64,000 bases of DNA, from assembly GCA_000403475.2 (NCBI GenBank), contig KE159795.1:2318350-2382349 (forward strand), read 5' to 3'. The notes below the pieces were generated by a model, which made no database searches, had not been told where the DNA came from, and was given only the letters and a program-made list of their open reading frames with translations. This document shows, one piece after another, positions 42,172 through 51,038 of the stretch; position 1 is the first letter of the stretch; each line of letters starts with the position of its first letter. The position numbers and the translations under genes were made by a program. Origin of the DNA: Lachnospiraceae bacterium MD308. Lineage in GTDB: Bacteria > Bacillota > Clostridia > Lachnospirales > Lachnospiraceae.

Positions 42172-42834
42172 ATGTACGAGAAAAAATTTTCGATGACCCG
42201 GGAGGAGAATATTTTCTGGGCAAAGCGAAACCTGGTAGATTATATATGGAAGAGTGCGAATCTTGAGGGGATTGCAGTTACATTTCCGGAGACGCAGACG
42301 ATTGTCGAGGGTGTCAGCGTACAGGGGAAAAGTATTGACGATATCAATAATATCGTGCAGATGAAACATGGGTGGCAGAAACTTTTTGAGACTGTCGGCG
42401 AAGAATTTTCGCTGGGCTATGTGAAGGGGCTGCACCGCGAGCTTGGAAAGATGACGGTTATCAATGCAGGAGCTTTGCGGCTTGATGAAGTGCGTATCGC
42501 AGGCAGCAGTTGCGTTCCCCCTGTGCCGGATGAAGAACGGACGGAAAAAGAGGTGGCAGAGCTGGTTTCCGGGGATAGGGGATGGACGGAAAAAGCTCTG
42601 GATGTGATGCTGTATTTTGCAAAGCGGCAATTATTTTATGACGGGAACAAGCGGATTGCCATGATGGCGGCGAATAAGATATTGATTGAACACGGATGCG
42701 GGATTCTGACAGTGGGGCAGGAGAATTTGCAGGAGTTCTTTACGCTGCTTGTCGGGTATTATGAAGATGATGGAGAAGGGGATAGGCTGAAGGAGTTTTT
42801 GTATGGGTGCCTGGACGGATTTAAGGCTTGCTGA
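42172..42834 (+). CDS. Fic-domain protein with altered catalytic motif
   Basis: This 220-residue Fic-family protein has a motif QLFYDGNKRIAMMAANKILI at about residues 153-172. In active Fic enzymes the first residue is the catalytic His (HxFx(D/E)GNxR); here it is Gln. The N-terminal S-x-x-x-E-G inhibitory motif (SANLEG) is kept, as in class II Fic proteins. It may therefore be a family variant with a different activity or none. It sits between the BceS-type kinase and the BceA-type gene, 36 bases after the kinase, which is unusual. A terminator follows. Confidence 0.85.
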   Translation: MYEKKFSMTREENIFWAKRNLVDYIWKSANLEGIAVTFPETQTIVEGVSVQGKSIDDINNIVQMKHGWQKLFETVGEEFSLGYVKGLHRELGKMTVINAGALRLDEVRIAGSSCVPPVPDEERTEKEVAELVSGDRGWTEKALDVMLYFAKRQLFYDGNKRIAMMAANKILIEHGCGILTVGQENLQEFFTLLVGYYEDDGEGDRLKEFLYGCLDGFKAC

Positions 42835-42845
42835 TCTGAGGAAAC

Positions 42846-42861
42846 CTTACAAACATGTAAG
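42846..42861. promoter_or_regulatory. Palindrome upstream of bceA-like gene, candidate BceR-type operator
   Basis: cttaca-aaca-tgtaag: 6-bp inverted repeat with a 4-bp spacer, in the gap between fic and the ABC transporter genes. Position and symmetry suit an OmpR-family regulator; regulator identity is inferred from the neighbouring BceR-type gene. Confidence 0.45.
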
Positions 42862-42871
42862 TTTAAACGGG

Positions 42872-42916
42872 GAAAATGTAATCTGATTCGATGGATATAC
42901 ATTTTCTCTTTTTTTA
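42872..42916 (+). terminator. Intrinsic terminator after fic
   Basis: gaaaatgta (42872-42880) pairs with tacattttc (42898-42906), followed by tctttttttat. It separates the two-component/fic genes from the transporter genes and may act as an attenuator for the latter. Confidence 0.75.
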
Positions 42917-42956
42917 TAATAGAACCAGAAAATAAATCAGAAAAGGAGAAGGACAT

Positions 42957-43724
42957 ATGGCACTTTTAGAAGTAAAAAATGTGAGAAAGATATATACGGC
43001 CCGTTTCGGCGGCAATCAGGTAGAGGCTCTTAAGGATGTGAATTTTTCCGTGGAGCCGAGGGAGTTTGTAGCAATCATGGGGGAGTCTGGTTCGGGAAAG
43101 ACGACGCTGCTTAACATACTGGCGGCGCTTGATAAGCCAACCGGCGGCAAAGTGTGCCTTAAGGGGCGTGACTTAGCGCATGTGAAGGAGCGAGAGCTGG
43201 CGGCGTTCAGGCGGCAGAATCTGGGGTTTGTGTTTCAGGACTTTAATCTTCTGGATACGTTTTCTCTCAAGGATAATATCTTCCTTCCGCTGGTATTGTC
43301 CGGAAAGAAGTATGACGAGATGGAAAAACGGCTTATGCCGATTGCAAGAACACTTGGGATTGAGGAGCTTTTGGAAAAGTATCCGTATGAAGTGTCGGGC
43401 GGGCAGAAACAGCGGGCGGCAGTAGCCAGGGCACTGATTACAAAGCCGCAGCTTGTCCTGGCGGACGAGCCGACAGGAGCGCTTGACTCGAAGGCGGCGG
43501 ATGAACTTTTGCGGTTGTTTGGACAGATTCATGAGGACGGACAGACGATTCTTATGGTTACTCACAGTGTGAAGGCGGCCAGCAGCGCGGACAGGATTCT
43601 GTTTATCAAGGACGGCGAGGTGTTCCACCAGCTTTACCGGGGCAACCTTTCGAATGAGCAGATGTACCAGAAGATATCCGATACGCTGACGGTACTGACA
43701 ACAGGAGGTGCCAGGCATGAATAG
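42957..43724 (+). CDS. BceA-type ABC transporter ATP-binding protein
   Basis: This 255-residue ATPase has Walker A GESGSGKTTLLNI, Q-loop FVFQDFNLLDTFSLKDN, signature VSGGQKQRAAVARAL, Walker B LVLADEPTGALD and H-loop MVTHSVKAAS. These are typical of MacB/BceA ATPases that work with a ten-helix permease in resistance to cell-wall-active peptides. It overlaps the permease gene by 8 bases (atgaatag). Confidence 0.93.
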   Translation: MALLEVKNVRKIYTARFGGNQVEALKDVNFSVEPREFVAIMGESGSGKTTLLNILAALDKPTGGKVCLKGRDLAHVKERELAAFRRQNLGFVFQDFNLLDTFSLKDNIFLPLVLSGKKYDEMEKRLMPIARTLGIEELLEKYPYEVSGGQKQRAAVARALITKPQLVLADEPTGALDSKAADELLRLFGQIHEDGQTILMVTHSVKAASSADRILFIKDGEVFHQLYRGNLSNEQMYQKISDTLTVLTTGGARHE

Positions 43725-45711
43725 TTCCATATATTCAAGACTTGCGGTTACGAACCTTAAAAATAACAGGAAAACTTATGTGCCCTATATTCTCACGGCG
43801 GCGCTTACGGTCATGATGTATTATATTATCGACGCGCTTTCGAGAAATGACAGTGTGGGGCGGGGCTCCCTGTGGCAGATTCTTTCTATGTCAACGGTGG
43901 TGATTCGGGTGTTCTCCGTTATTCTCCTGTTCTATACCAACAGCTTTCTGATGAAGCGCAGGAAGAAGGAAGTGGGTATGTACAATATCTTAGGGATGGG
44001 AAAAGCTCACATCGCGAAGATGTTTCTGGTGGAAATGCTTATCACGGCGTCTGTGAGCATCGGCGCGGGAATTGCCGGGGGAATCTTGTTCGGCAAGGTG
44101 ATGTGGCTGCTGCTTCTTAAAATCCTGCATTACGATGTAAATATGGATTTTGCCGTGTCGGGGACGGCAGCAGTTTATACATTGGTACTTTTTGCGGCTA
44201 TCTTTGCGCTGACGCTGGCCTATAACCTCTGGCAGATTAAGCTGGCGAACCCGGTGGAGCTTCTCAGAGGCGGCAGCGAAGGAGAGCGGGAACCGAAGAC
44301 GAAGCGGGTTCTTGCCATCGCAGGCATTGCTCTCGTAGGTTATGGCTACTTTGTGGCGCTGACTACGGAGGCTCCGCTGAAGGCGGTTCAGCTATTCTTT
44401 GTGGCGGTAGTGTGCGTGGTACTTGGCACTTATGCACTGTTTGTCGCCGCCAGTATAGCTCTTTTGAAGATTTTGAAAAAGAGAAAAAACTTTTATTATC
44501 AGTCAAGGTATTTTACAGCGGTGTCCGGCATGATCTACCGTATGAAACAAAATGCAGTGGGGCTTGCTAATATCTGCATCTTAAGTACTATGGTGCTGGT
44601 GATGGTTTCTACTACCATATGTATGTATATGGGGATGGACGATATTTTAACAACCCGCTATCCCAGAGAGTTTGAGGTGACGTCCTTTTATCCGGACAAG
44701 GAGGCAGAGGAGAAAATTCTAAGGATTATCAAAGAAGAGGCAGAAAAAGCGGGGGTGGAAGAGAAGGACATAATGGCGTATCACAGCGGAGGAGCGGCGA
44801 CTGTAAAGAAAGAAGGTGCATTTAACATTGCGGTGGACGAGGATGTGTACAGCGGCAGCGAGGATGTCTATGAGCTGGTTATGATTCCGGCGGAGGATTA
44901 CAACGCGTTGGAAGGGAAAGATATAAGCCTTGGCGATGGGGAAATCCTTTTATATAATCCAGACGCTGACTCAGAAAAAATCGGGGGTACAGTTAAGATA
45001 CAGGGAGAGGCCTATAAAGTAGTGGAAGAGCTTGATACATTTTCGTTGGAGGAAAAGAACAGTTCCAGAGTCATAAACGGTTATTACGTTATCATGAAGG
45101 ATGAGGAGCTGATTCAGGAATTTCTTAATAAAGCTTACCAAATGCTTTCAAAAGAGTATTCGCAGCTTGATGAGATAAAGGTTTCGTATAAAGTCTGCCT
45201 TGACTTTGAGGGGACGAAGGAGGACTGCCGGAAGGCGGAGGCGGCGATAAAGAAACGGATAAAGGAAGAAGTGCCGCAGGCTTACTGCGACGGGCGGGAG
45301 ATTGAGCAGGAATCCTTTTACGCTGTGTACGGCGGGCTGCTTTTCATCGGGCTGTATCTTGGCAGCATGTTCCTGATGGCGACGGTTCTGATTATCTACT
45401 ATAAGCAGATCTCGGAAGGGTATGACGATAAGGAGCGTTACCAGATCATGCAGAAGGTGGGCATGAGTAAGAGGGAGGTAAAACGCTCGATAAGAAGCCA
45501 GGTGTTGATGGTATTTTTCCTGCCCTTAGCGGCAGCAGTCGTCCATATCGCGGTGGGCTTTAAAGTCATCACGAAACTTCTGGCCGTTCTCAATATGGTG
45601 AATGTTCCGCTGTTTTTGACATGTACGGTTGCCACAGTCGGAGTATTTGCAGTGTTCTACGCGATAGTGTTCGGGGTGACGGCCCGAGAGTATTACCGGA
45701 TTGTAGGGTAG
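43717..45711 (+). CDS. BceB-type ABC transporter permease
   Basis: This 664-residue permease has the BceB layout: one N-terminal helix, a cluster of helices up to about residue 300 with FtsX-like segments (KKEVGMYNILGMGKAHIAKM), a large extracellular domain of about 220 residues (about 310-530), and three to four C-terminal helices with YQIMQKVGMSKREVKRSIRS. The large outside domain senses peptide antibiotics and signals through the BceS-type kinase. ATG at 43717 after aggaggt. Confidence 0.92.
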   Translation: MNSSIYSRLAVTNLKNNRKTYVPYILTAALTVMMYYIIDALSRNDSVGRGSLWQILSMSTVVIRVFSVILLFYTNSFLMKRRKKEVGMYNILGMGKAHIAKMFLVEMLITASVSIGAGIAGGILFGKVMWLLLLKILHYDVNMDFAVSGTAAVYTLVLFAAIFALTLAYNLWQIKLANPVELLRGGSEGEREPKTKRVLAIAGIALVGYGYFVALTTEAPLKAVQLFFVAVVCVVLGTYALFVAASIALLKILKKRKNFYYQSRYFTAVSGMIYRMKQNAVGLANICILSTMVLVMVSTTICMYMGMDDILTTRYPREFEVTSFYPDKEAEEKILRIIKEEAEKAGVEEKDIMAYHSGGAATVKKEGAFNIAVDEDVYSGSEDVYELVMIPAEDYNALEGKDISLGDGEILLYNPDADSEKIGGTVKIQGEAYKVVEELDTFSLEEKNSSRVINGYYVIMKDEELIQEFLNKAYQMLSKEYSQLDEIKVSYKVCLDFEGTKEDCRKAEAAIKKRIKEEVPQAYCDGREIEQESFYAVYGGLLFIGLYLGSMFLMATVLIIYYKQISEGYDDKERYQIMQKVGMSKREVKRSIRSQVLMVFFLPLAAAVVHIAVGFKVITKLLAVLNMVNVPLFLTCTVATVGVFAVFYAIVFGVTAREYYRIVG

Positions 45712-45787
45712 ATGGACGGATATGCGGGAGCGTTAGGCAAAAAAAGAGAACTGGAAAAATAAACCGGGGAAATCCTGTTGCTTTATA

Positions 45788-45816
45788 TTGACATTCCCGG
45801 TAAAACATAGTAAAGT
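45788..45816 (+). promoter_or_regulatory. Sigma-A promoter of the metK riboswitch transcript
   Basis: TTGACA at 45788-45793, 17-bp spacer, TAAAGT at 45811-45816, about 30 bases before the riboswitch aptamer. Confidence 0.75.
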
Positions 45817-45846
45817 TTATTTGTAAAACAAAATATTGCAAACTTT

Positions 45847-45946
45847 CTCTTATTCAGAGCAGTGGAGATACAAAGGATCTGTGAAGCTGCGGCAACCCCC
45901 AGATGCGGGAAGGTGCCAACCTGAGCGAGATATCGAACAATAAGAG
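45847..45946 (+). ncRNA. SAM-I riboswitch (S box) upstream of metK
   Basis: P1 is ctcttatt (45847-45854) paired with aataagag (45939-45946). Inside are the class hallmarks: agagcagtggagata (with the kink-turn region), gaagctgcggcaacc, ggaaggtgccaacctgagcg and gatatcgaacaa. SAM binding is expected to stabilise P1 and allow the terminator downstream to form, switching off S-adenosylmethionine synthetase. Confidence 0.95.
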
Positions 45947-45968
45947 GATTGGTTTATCAGAATATAAA

Positions 45969-45996
45969 ACAGTCCGCTTTTGCGGGCTGTTTTTTG
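45969..45996 (+). terminator. Riboswitch-controlled terminator
   Basis: acagtccgc pairs with gcgggctgt around a tttt loop, followed by tttttg. It is the expression platform of the SAM-I riboswitch. Confidence 0.88.
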
Positions 45997-46100
45997 AGTA
46001 ACAGAAAAGAACGGGGGCTTTTCCTGTAACCAATTTCTTTAAGAGAAAGTATGCTAAAGGGGCGGAAAATACGTCTCTTTCAGTAGGAAAGGAGAAGAAA

Positions 46101-47291
46101 ATGGAAAAAAGGTTATTTACTTCGGAATCTGTAACGGAAGGACATCCGGATAAGATGTGCGATCAGATTTCTGATGCGATTTTAGACGCGCTTATGGCTC
46201 AGGACCCTATGAGCCGGGTGGCGTGTGAGACCAGCACGACAACAGGGCTTGTGCTTGTGATGGGAGAGATTACGACGAATGCGTATGTGGATATCCAGAA
46301 GATTGTGCGCGACACGATCAAGGAGATTGGGTATACACGTGCGAAATATGGATTCGACGCGGAGACATGCGGGGTTATCACAGCGATCGACGAGCAGTCC
46401 AGCGACATCGCTATGGGGGTTGACAAGGCTCTTGAGGCAAAGGAAAATAAGATGTCCGAAGAAGAGATTGCTGCAATCGGAGCCGGGGATCAGGGGATGA
46501 TGTTCGGCTATGCGTCCAACGAGACGCCGGAGCTTATGCCGTATCCGATCTCGCTGGCGCATAAGCTTGCGATTAAACTTACAGAGGTTCGCAAGGACGG
46601 AACGCTTGAATATCTGAGGCCGGACGGAAAGACACAGGTTACGGTAGAGTACGATGAGAATGGCAATCCAAAGCGTTTGGATGCAGTGGTGCTTTCGACC
46701 CAGCACGACCCGGATGTGACACAGGAGCAGATTCACGAGGATATTAAGAAATATGTGTTTGATGCAGTGATTCCGGAAGGAATGGTGGATGGGAATACAA
46801 AGTTCTTCATCAATCCTACAGGACGCTTTGTAATCGGCGGGCCTCACGGAGACAGCGGACTTACAGGACGTAAAATTATTGTAGATACATACGGCGGCAT
46901 GGCGCGTCATGGCGGCGGGGCATTTTCCGGGAAGGACTGCACGAAGGTTGACCGGTCAGCAGCATATGCGGCGCGTTACGTGGCGAAGAATATCGTGGCA
47001 GCAGGGCTGGCGGATAAGTGCGAGATTCAGCTCTCCTATGCGATTGGCGTTGCAAATCCGACTTCTGTTATGGTGGATACTTTTGGGACAGGGAAAACAT
47101 CGGATGAAAAGCTGGTAGAGATTATCCGGGAGAATTTTGACTTAAGACCTGCGGGAATCATTAAAATGCTTGACCTTAGAAGGCCGATTTACAGGCAGAC
47201 GGCTGCTTACGGGCACTTTGGGCGTACAGATGTGGAGCTTCCATGGGAGAAGACAGATAAGGTTGAAGTGCTGAAAAAGTATATGGCATAG
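46101..47291 (+). CDS. metK: S-adenosylmethionine synthetase
   Basis: This 396-residue MetK makes SAM from methionine and ATP. Motifs: [20 protein letters not shown] at the N-terminus, [12 protein letters not shown] (ATP/methionine hexapeptide) and [20 protein letters not shown] (P-loop-like). Length is normal. Controlled by the SAM-I riboswitch 150 bases upstream; ends with its own terminator. Confidence 0.98.
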   Translation: MEKRLFTSESVTEGHPDKMCDQISDAILDALMAQDPMSRVACETSTTTGLVLVMGEITTNAYVDIQKIVRDTIKEIGYTRAKYGFDAETCGVITAIDEQSSDIAMGVDKALEAKENKMSEEEIAAIGAGDQGMMFGYASNETPELMPYPISLAHKLAIKLTEVRKDGTLEYLRPDGKTQVTVEYDENGNPKRLDAVVLSTQHDPDVTQEQIHEDIKKYVFDAVIPEGMVDGNTKFFINPTGRFVIGGPHGDSGLTGRKIIVDTYGGMARHGGGAFSGKDCTKVDRSAAYAARYVAKNIVAAGLADKCEIQLSYAIGVANPTSVMVDTFGTGKTSDEKLVEIIRENFDLRPAGIIKMLDLRRPIYRQTAAYGHFGRTDVELPWEKTDKVEVLKKYMA

Positions 47292-47359
47292 GAAGAGAAT
47301 TCGGACGTTTACTGCGTCCGTCTGCAACTGGTTTTATAGAAATTTTAGAATTATTTATT

Positions 47360-47386
47360 GGCGCTTTGGTGTGAAGCGCCTTTTTT
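47360..47386 (+). terminator. Terminator after metK
   Basis: ggcgctt pairs with aagcgcc with a 7-nt loop, followed by tttttt. Confidence 0.9.
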
Positions 47387-47434
47387 CATGCTATACTTCT
47401 TTAGTAAGATGAGATTTGTTTCGGAGGATAGTTT

Positions 47435-48931
47435 ATGAAGTTGAGGAACCGGCTTTTGATTGCATTTTTGACAATTACGATCATACCGATTATTTTATCG
47501 GTCACGCTGGTTGTTGTATTTGCAAAATTACAGCTTGGGGCGATTGACAAAACTTATGGAATCAGCGGGATGACCGTGGAATCACTGTCTAATTCGACGG
47601 AGGTACTTGCAAGGCTTGCAGAAAAGCCTTTTCATGAACTGAGGAAGACGGTGAAGGAAAGACCGGGGCATATGGAGGATGCAACCTATCTGAAGGAATT
47701 CAATCAGAAGCTTAAGGAGAGAAAGACGTATCTTCTTGTGAGAAAAGAGGATACGATTATTTTCATCGGTACGGAATCGGATGAGTCGGAGCATGTGCTC
47801 AATCAGCTTCCGGCTTACGGGGCGGCGGATACTTCATTTGAAAAAGTTATTTATTTCAGCGGTGAAGCACAGTCGTTGGTAAGGCAGATTGATTTTCAGT
47901 ATCCGGACGGAAAGGAAGGCAGTGCGTTTGTCGTTACGGATATCAGCAATATGATTCCGGAAATAGAACAGTTTTTTGTTGATATGCTTTTTGGCATTGT
48001 CATTGTACTGATCTTCAGCGCATGCCTGTTGGTTGTCTGGATTTACCGGGGAGTTATGGGGCCGCTTAAGAAGATGCGGGCGGCGACAGAGAATATCAAG
48101 GAGGGCAATCTTGACTTTGAGCTTTGTCCGGAGGCGGACGATGAGCTTGGGCAGCTCTGCATGGATCTTGAGGATATGCGCAAGCGTCTTAAGAGCAACG
48201 CGGAGGAAAAAGTCGTGTTCGACCGGGAGAATAAAGAGCTTATCAGCAACATTTCCCATGACCTTAAGACGCCGGTGACGGCCATCAAGGGCTACGCGGA
48301 GGGAATCATGGACGGCGTGGCGGACACGCCGGAGAAGATGGAGCGGTATATCCGTACGATTTATAATAAAGCGGAAGAGATGGATACACTGATTAATGAG
48401 CTGACATTTTACTCGAAGATTGATACCAACCGGATTCCGTATAATTTTAATATTATATCGGTAAATGAGTATTTTAATGACTGTGCAGAAGATTTGTCTC
48501 TGGAGTTGGAGTCGAAAAATGTAGAATTTGGGTTTTTCAATTATGTGGATAAGGGAATAAAGGTTATTGCTGACGCAGAGCAGATTAAGCGGGTTGTCCA
48601 CAATATTATCAACAATTCATTAAAATATATGGATAAGCCTAAAGCGAAGATTAATCTTCGGGTGAAAGATGTGGGGGATTTCATTCAGGTGGAAATAGAG
48701 GACAATGGAAAAGGAATTGCGGCCAAGGATCTGCCGAACATCTTCGACCGGTTTTACCGCTCGGATGCTTCGCGCAATTCATCGAAGGGCGGAAGCGGAA
48801 TCGGGCTTTCTATTGTGAAGAAAATCATCGAGGAACACGGAGGCAAGATCTGGGCGACAAGCAGAGAAGAGACAGGGACGACGATGTATTTTGTCCTTAG
48901 AAAATATCAGGAGGTGCCGGTAAATGAGTAA
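47435..48931 (+). CDS. Sensor histidine kinase
   Basis: This 498-residue kinase has TM1 (about residues 8-30), an extracellular domain of about 150 residues, TM2 (about 183-207), a HAMP domain (YRGVMGPLKKMRAATENIKE), HisKA with the phospho-accepting His in NISHDLKTPVTAIKGYAEGI, and an ATPase domain (NIINNSLKYM, DNGKGIAAKDLPNIFDRFYR, SGIGLSIVKKIIEEHGG). The signal is unknown. The start of the partner regulator gene overlaps its end by 8 bases. Confidence 0.93.
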   Translation: MKLRNRLLIAFLTITIIPIILSVTLVVVFAKLQLGAIDKTYGISGMTVESLSNSTEVLARLAEKPFHELRKTVKERPGHMEDATYLKEFNQKLKERKTYLLVRKEDTIIFIGTESDESEHVLNQLPAYGAADTSFEKVIYFSGEAQSLVRQIDFQYPDGKEGSAFVVTDISNMIPEIEQFFVDMLFGIVIVLIFSACLLVVWIYRGVMGPLKKMRAATENIKEGNLDFELCPEADDELGQLCMDLEDMRKRLKSNAEEKVVFDRENKELISNISHDLKTPVTAIKGYAEGIMDGVADTPEKMERYIRTIYNKAEEMDTLINELTFYSKIDTNRIPYNFNIISVNEYFNDCAEDLSLELESKNVEFGFFNYVDKGIKVIADAEQIKRVVHNIINNSLKYMDKPKAKINLRVKDVGDFIQVEIEDNGKGIAAKDLPNIFDRFYRSDASRNSSKGGSGIGLSIVKKIIEEHGGKIWATSREETGTTMYFVLRKYQEVPVNE

Positions 48932-49613
48932 GATTTTGATTGTGGAAGATGAAGAGGCGATTGCTGATCTTGAGAAGGATTATCTGGAGCTCAGCGGATT
49001 TAAGGTTGAGGTGGCCAATGACGGGCAGAGCGGCCTTCATAAAGCGCTTAAAGAGAATTATGATCTGTTTATTCTGGATCTTATGCTGCCGGGTGTGGAC
49101 GGGTTTGACATATGCAGGCAGGTAAGGGAGGAGAAGAATACGCCGATTATCATGGTGTCGGCGAAAAAGGACGATATAGATAAAATCCGTGGGTTAGGCC
49201 TTGGAGCGGACGATTATATGACGAAGCCATTCAGCCCGAGCGAGCTTGTAGCGCGGGTAAAGGCGCATTTGGCGCGCTATGACCGGCTGACGGGAAGCGC
49301 GGCGCAGAAGAATAAGGTGATTGAGATCCGGGGGCTTAAGATTGACACGACGGCCAGAAGAGTGTGGATTAACGGCGAAGAGAAGACTTTCACGACAAAG
49401 GAATTTGACCTTCTTACTTTTCTTGCCAGCCATCCGAACCATGTGTATACGAAGGAAGAGCTGTTCAGGGAGATTTGGGATATGGAGTCGATTGGTGACA
49501 TAGCCACGGTGACTGTGCATATTAAAAAGATACGGGAGAAGGTGGAGATGGATACGTCCAATCCGCAGTATATCGAGACGATATGGGGAGTGGGATACCG
49601 GTTTAAAGTATAG
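48924..49613 (+). CDS. OmpR-family response regulator
   Basis: This 229-residue regulator has a receiver domain with D52 (LFILDLMLPGVDG), the switch and lysine residues (MVSAKKDDIDK, DYMTKPFSPSE), and a C-terminal winged helix (FTTKEFDLLTFLASHPNHVY, VTVHIKKIREKVE, WGVGYRF). It pairs with the overlapping kinase. The tandem 11-bp repeats at 50481 are a possible target, since OmpR/PhoB-type dimers bind such sites. Confidence 0.94.
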   Translation: MSKILIVEDEEAIADLEKDYLELSGFKVEVANDGQSGLHKALKENYDLFILDLMLPGVDGFDICRQVREEKNTPIIMVSAKKDDIDKIRGLGLGADDYMTKPFSPSELVARVKAHLARYDRLTGSAAQKNKVIEIRGLKIDTTARRVWINGEEKTFTTKEFDLLTFLASHPNHVYTKEELFREIWDMESIGDIATVTVHIKKIREKVEMDTSNPQYIETIWGVGYRFKV

Positions 49614-49674
49614 GACTTAAGAGGGCATTATGCAGGTGTGCCCTGACGGATGAGGAATGGTCGGGAGTTAAGAT

Positions 49675-50475
49675 ATGATTACGAGTACGTCAAATGCGAA
49701 GGTTAAGCGTCTGGCAAGTCTCCAGAAGAAGAAAAAGCTCAGAGACAGCGAACAGGTCTTTCTTGTGGAAGGGATTCGGATGTTCCGGGAAGTGCCGGAG
49801 GATATGCTTCTGGAGATCTATACGACGCAGGCATTTATGGAAAAAGAAAGAAAGATAATTGAGGAGAAGGCAGCAGCTTCCGGTATCACGGCAGAGCTGC
49901 TTTCTGATTCGGTATTCGGGCATGTTTCCGATACGAAGACGCCGCAGGGGATATTGTGCGTGGTGCGGCAGGTCAAAAGGGATATAGGGGAAATATCCGG
50001 CGGAAAGGCGCCGCTGCTTTTGGCGCTTGATAATATCCAGGACCCGGGAAATCTTGGCACAATTATAAGGACGGCAGAGGGGGCGGGAGCGGCAGGTGTG
50101 ATTATGAGCGGCGGCTGCGTGGATATTTACAATCCGAAGACAATCCGTTCTACAATGGGGTCTGTATACCGTGTGCCGTTCGTATATGTGCATGATCTGG
50201 CGGAGACTATCCTGGGGCTTCAGGCGGAGGGTATCCGCTTTTTTGCAGCGCATCTTGAGGGGAGCTGCGCTTATGACCAGGTGGATTGCCGAGGGAAATG
50301 TGCGTTTCTTATCGGAAATGAGGGGAACGGGCTGAGAGCGGAAGTTGCGGCGTGTGCAGACCAGTATATCAAGATCCCGATGTGCGGGCAGGTAGAATCG
50401 CTGAATGCGGCAGTCGCGGCCTCTGTACTGATGTTTGAGGCAGCAAGGCAGCGGCGGCAGATTAAGGGAGTATAA
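49675..50475 (+). CDS. TrmH/SpoU-family RNA 2'-O-methyltransferase
   Basis: This 266-residue protein has an N-terminal substrate-binding domain (KKLRDSEQVFLVEGIRMFRE) and a C-terminal SPOUT domain with the three SpoU motifs: LDNIQDPGNLGTIIRTAEGA, LIGNEGNGLRAEV and IPMCGQVESLNAAVAASVLM. It methylates ribose in rRNA or tRNA using SAM; the exact target (RlmB-like or TrmH-like) cannot be decided. Confidence 0.93.
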   Translation: MITSTSNAKVKRLASLQKKKKLRDSEQVFLVEGIRMFREVPEDMLLEIYTTQAFMEKERKIIEEKAAASGITAELLSDSVFGHVSDTKTPQGILCVVRQVKRDIGEISGGKAPLLLALDNIQDPGNLGTIIRTAEGAGAAGVIMSGGCVDIYNPKTIRSTMGSVYRVPFVYVHDLAETILGLQAEGIRFFAAHLEGSCAYDQVDCRGKCAFLIGNEGNGLRAEVAACADQYIKIPMCGQVESLNAAVAASVLMFEAARQRRQIKGV

Positions 50476-50480
50476 CGGAT

Positions 50481-50510
50481 ATTACATTCCTGTTACATTA
50501 ATATTACATT
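50481..50510. promoter_or_regulatory. Three tandem 11-bp-spaced hexamers upstream of nfeD, OmpR/PhoB-type binding site
   Basis: attaca, gttaca and attaca at 50481, 50492 and 50503, each followed by 5 bp. On the minus strand this reads TGTAAT-N5-TGTAAC-N5-TGTAAT, matching the WalR-box form (TGTWAH-N5-TGTWAH) and resembling PhoP boxes. A possible -10 box TATAGT lies at 50541-50546 with no good -35 box, as expected for an activated promoter. Confidence 0.55.
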
Positions 50511-50600
50511 AAGGCGGGACGATTGCTTTATCAGATAAAGTATAGTAAAATCATAAACAAGAGATACTAAGGCATTAGACATTAGAAAAGAGGGAAGAAT

Positions 50601-51035
50601 ATGCAGACAGTATATTGGCTGGTGATATTCGTGGCATTGCTGATTATTGAGATCGTGACGATGGGGCTTACAACCATCTGGTTTGCAGGGGGCGCCCTGG
50701 CAGCTTTCCTTGCGGGGGTGATTGGCTTTGGAGTTACGGTTCAGGTAATTGTATTTCTTGTAGCATCAATTGCACTTCTTGTGATGACAAGGCCGATTGC
50801 GGTGAAGTATTTTAACCAGGAGAGGCAGAAGACGAATGCAGAGAGCCTGATCGGACATACGGCTCTGGTGACAGAGTATATTGATACGATCAAGGCGGCG
50901 GGCAAGGTCGAAGTCAACGGGCAGGAATGGTCGGCAAAGACGGATGAACCGGACGGAAAGATTGAAAAGGATGCCGTTGTAGTGGTTGAGGGAATACAAG
51001 GTGTCAAACTGATCGTAAGGGAGAAGGAGGACTAG
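50601..51035 (+). CDS. NfeD-family membrane protein
   Basis: This 144-residue short NfeD protein has three membrane helices (about residues 4-22, 24-42 and 46-63) and a C-terminal OB-fold (LIGHTALVTEYIDTIKAAGK, VNGQEWSAKTDEPDGKIEKD, then VEGIQGVKLIVRE). NfeD proteins partner with stomatin/flotillin-like proteins; the next gene, 3 bases away, encodes one. Confidence 0.92.
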   Translation: MQTVYWLVIFVALLIIEIVTMGLTTIWFAGGALAAFLAGVIGFGVTVQVIVFLVASIALLVMTRPIAVKYFNQERQKTNAESLIGHTALVTEYIDTIKAAGKVEVNGQEWSAKTDEPDGKIEKDAVVVVEGIQGVKLIVREKED

Positions 51036-51038
51036 ATT

